64,000 nt of DNA from assembly GCF_030694085.1 (NCBI RefSeq), contig NZ_JAUXZE010000032.1, positions 62,001 through 126,000 on the forward strand, in the 5' to 3' direction. Below are positions 63,899 to 64,000 of the stretch, piece after piece. The position numbers and the translations under genes were made by a program. This stretch comes from Tabrizicola sp. (GTDB lineage Bacteria; Pseudomonadota; Alphaproteobacteria; Rhodobacterales; Rhodobacteraceae). Every line of letters starts with the position of its first letter. Positions within the stretch are counted from its first letter, which is position 1. The notes under the pieces are model-generated. The model did no database searches and was not told where the DNA came from. It saw nothing but the letters and a program-made list of their open reading frames with translations.

Positions 63899-64000
63899 TC
63901 AGGCGTCCTGCGCCCCGCCTGCGCGCCAGCTCAAGGCGCGTTCGCCAAGCTGTCGGAACTTGTCCGAAACCTGGGTCAGCCGACCGCGCCATTCCGGCAG
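63899..64000 (-). CDS. 3' end of an unidentified gene
   Basis: From the window edge the minus strand reads 33 codons to a TGA at 63899-63901, in part LTQVSDKFRQLGERALSWRA. The helical, basic C-terminus is not enough to name a family. It ends about 115 nt before the Pcm-type start and may lie upstream in the same transcript. Confidence 0.4.
   Translation of the reverse strand: MPEWRGRLTQVSDKFRQLGERALSWRAGGAQDA

Overview
The window is a stretch of alphaproteobacterial chromosome, most likely from the Rhodobacterales (Rhodobacter/Paracoccus/Tabrizicola type). The evidence is high G+C, an ALA-synthase hemA of the C4 (Shemin) pathway with an FNR-type box, a GAAC-N7-GAAC LexA box in front of uvrA, the rodZ-ispG order, a bactofilin/LytM pair, and several small families typical of this group (DUF6280, DUF455, DUF6647). 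The assignment rests on protein and gene-order recognition only; there is no rRNA in the window.

Layout. 1-10 kb: uvrA (3' end outside the window), a rhodanese, transporters, lpd with a coupled methyltransferase, DUF924, GNAT, queA. 10-20 kb: a large AsmA/YhdP-like envelope protein coupled to queA, a Bcp peroxidase, a ferritin-like DUF455 protein, an M23 peptidase overlapping a bactofilin, a DHA2 efflux pump, a DUF2189 membrane protein, prfB. 20-34 kb: PBP1A and an AmiC-type amidase, a DsbA-like protein, an SMR pump, a divergent MFS/LysR pair, ispG-rodZ-hemA, an M20 dipeptidase coupled to a GNAT. 34.7-36.4 kb: two identical tRNA-Asp genes bracket about 1.5 kb of accessory DNA with a lower-GC SH3-like membrane protein, three REP-like hairpins and the remnant of a REP-associated (RAYT) transposase. 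36.5-46 kb: pirin, a CocE/S15-type hydrolase, a complete peptide-type ABC importer with a fused DppD-DppF ATPase, a type-I phosphodiesterase and a small lipoprotein. 46-52 kb: aroK-aroB diverging from a 44-aa membrane protein, a 517-aa secreted protein, xerD and corC. 52-64 kb: a HemG-type flavodoxin, a class-I glutamine amidotransferase-like hydrolase, DUF305, a DenD-like dehydrogenase, an EamA transporter, a class-V aminotransferase, an MsbA-like ABC exporter, ygfZ, DUF6280, a PopZ-like acidic protein, a TolC-family protein, a Pcm-type methyltransferase and the 3' end of one more gene.

Many neighbouring genes overlap by 1-20 nt (TGATG, ATGA), which indicates translational coupling. Cell-envelope growth is a recurring theme: PBP1A, amidase, M23 peptidase, bactofilin, RodZ, AsmA-like protein and TolC.

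The least explained structure is non-coding. (1) A composite element occurs three times: a perfect 15-bp palindrome TGTCCAC-N-GTGGACA with two further conserved blocks at identical distances, one of them resembling a CtrA site. (2) A nested palindromic repeat of about 65 bp occurs three times, once supplying the Shine-Dalgarno sequence of the next gene. (3) A tandem pair of 24-bp palindromes with TTCGAA cores lies behind bcp. (4) The REP/RAYT islet lies between the tRNA-Asp genes.
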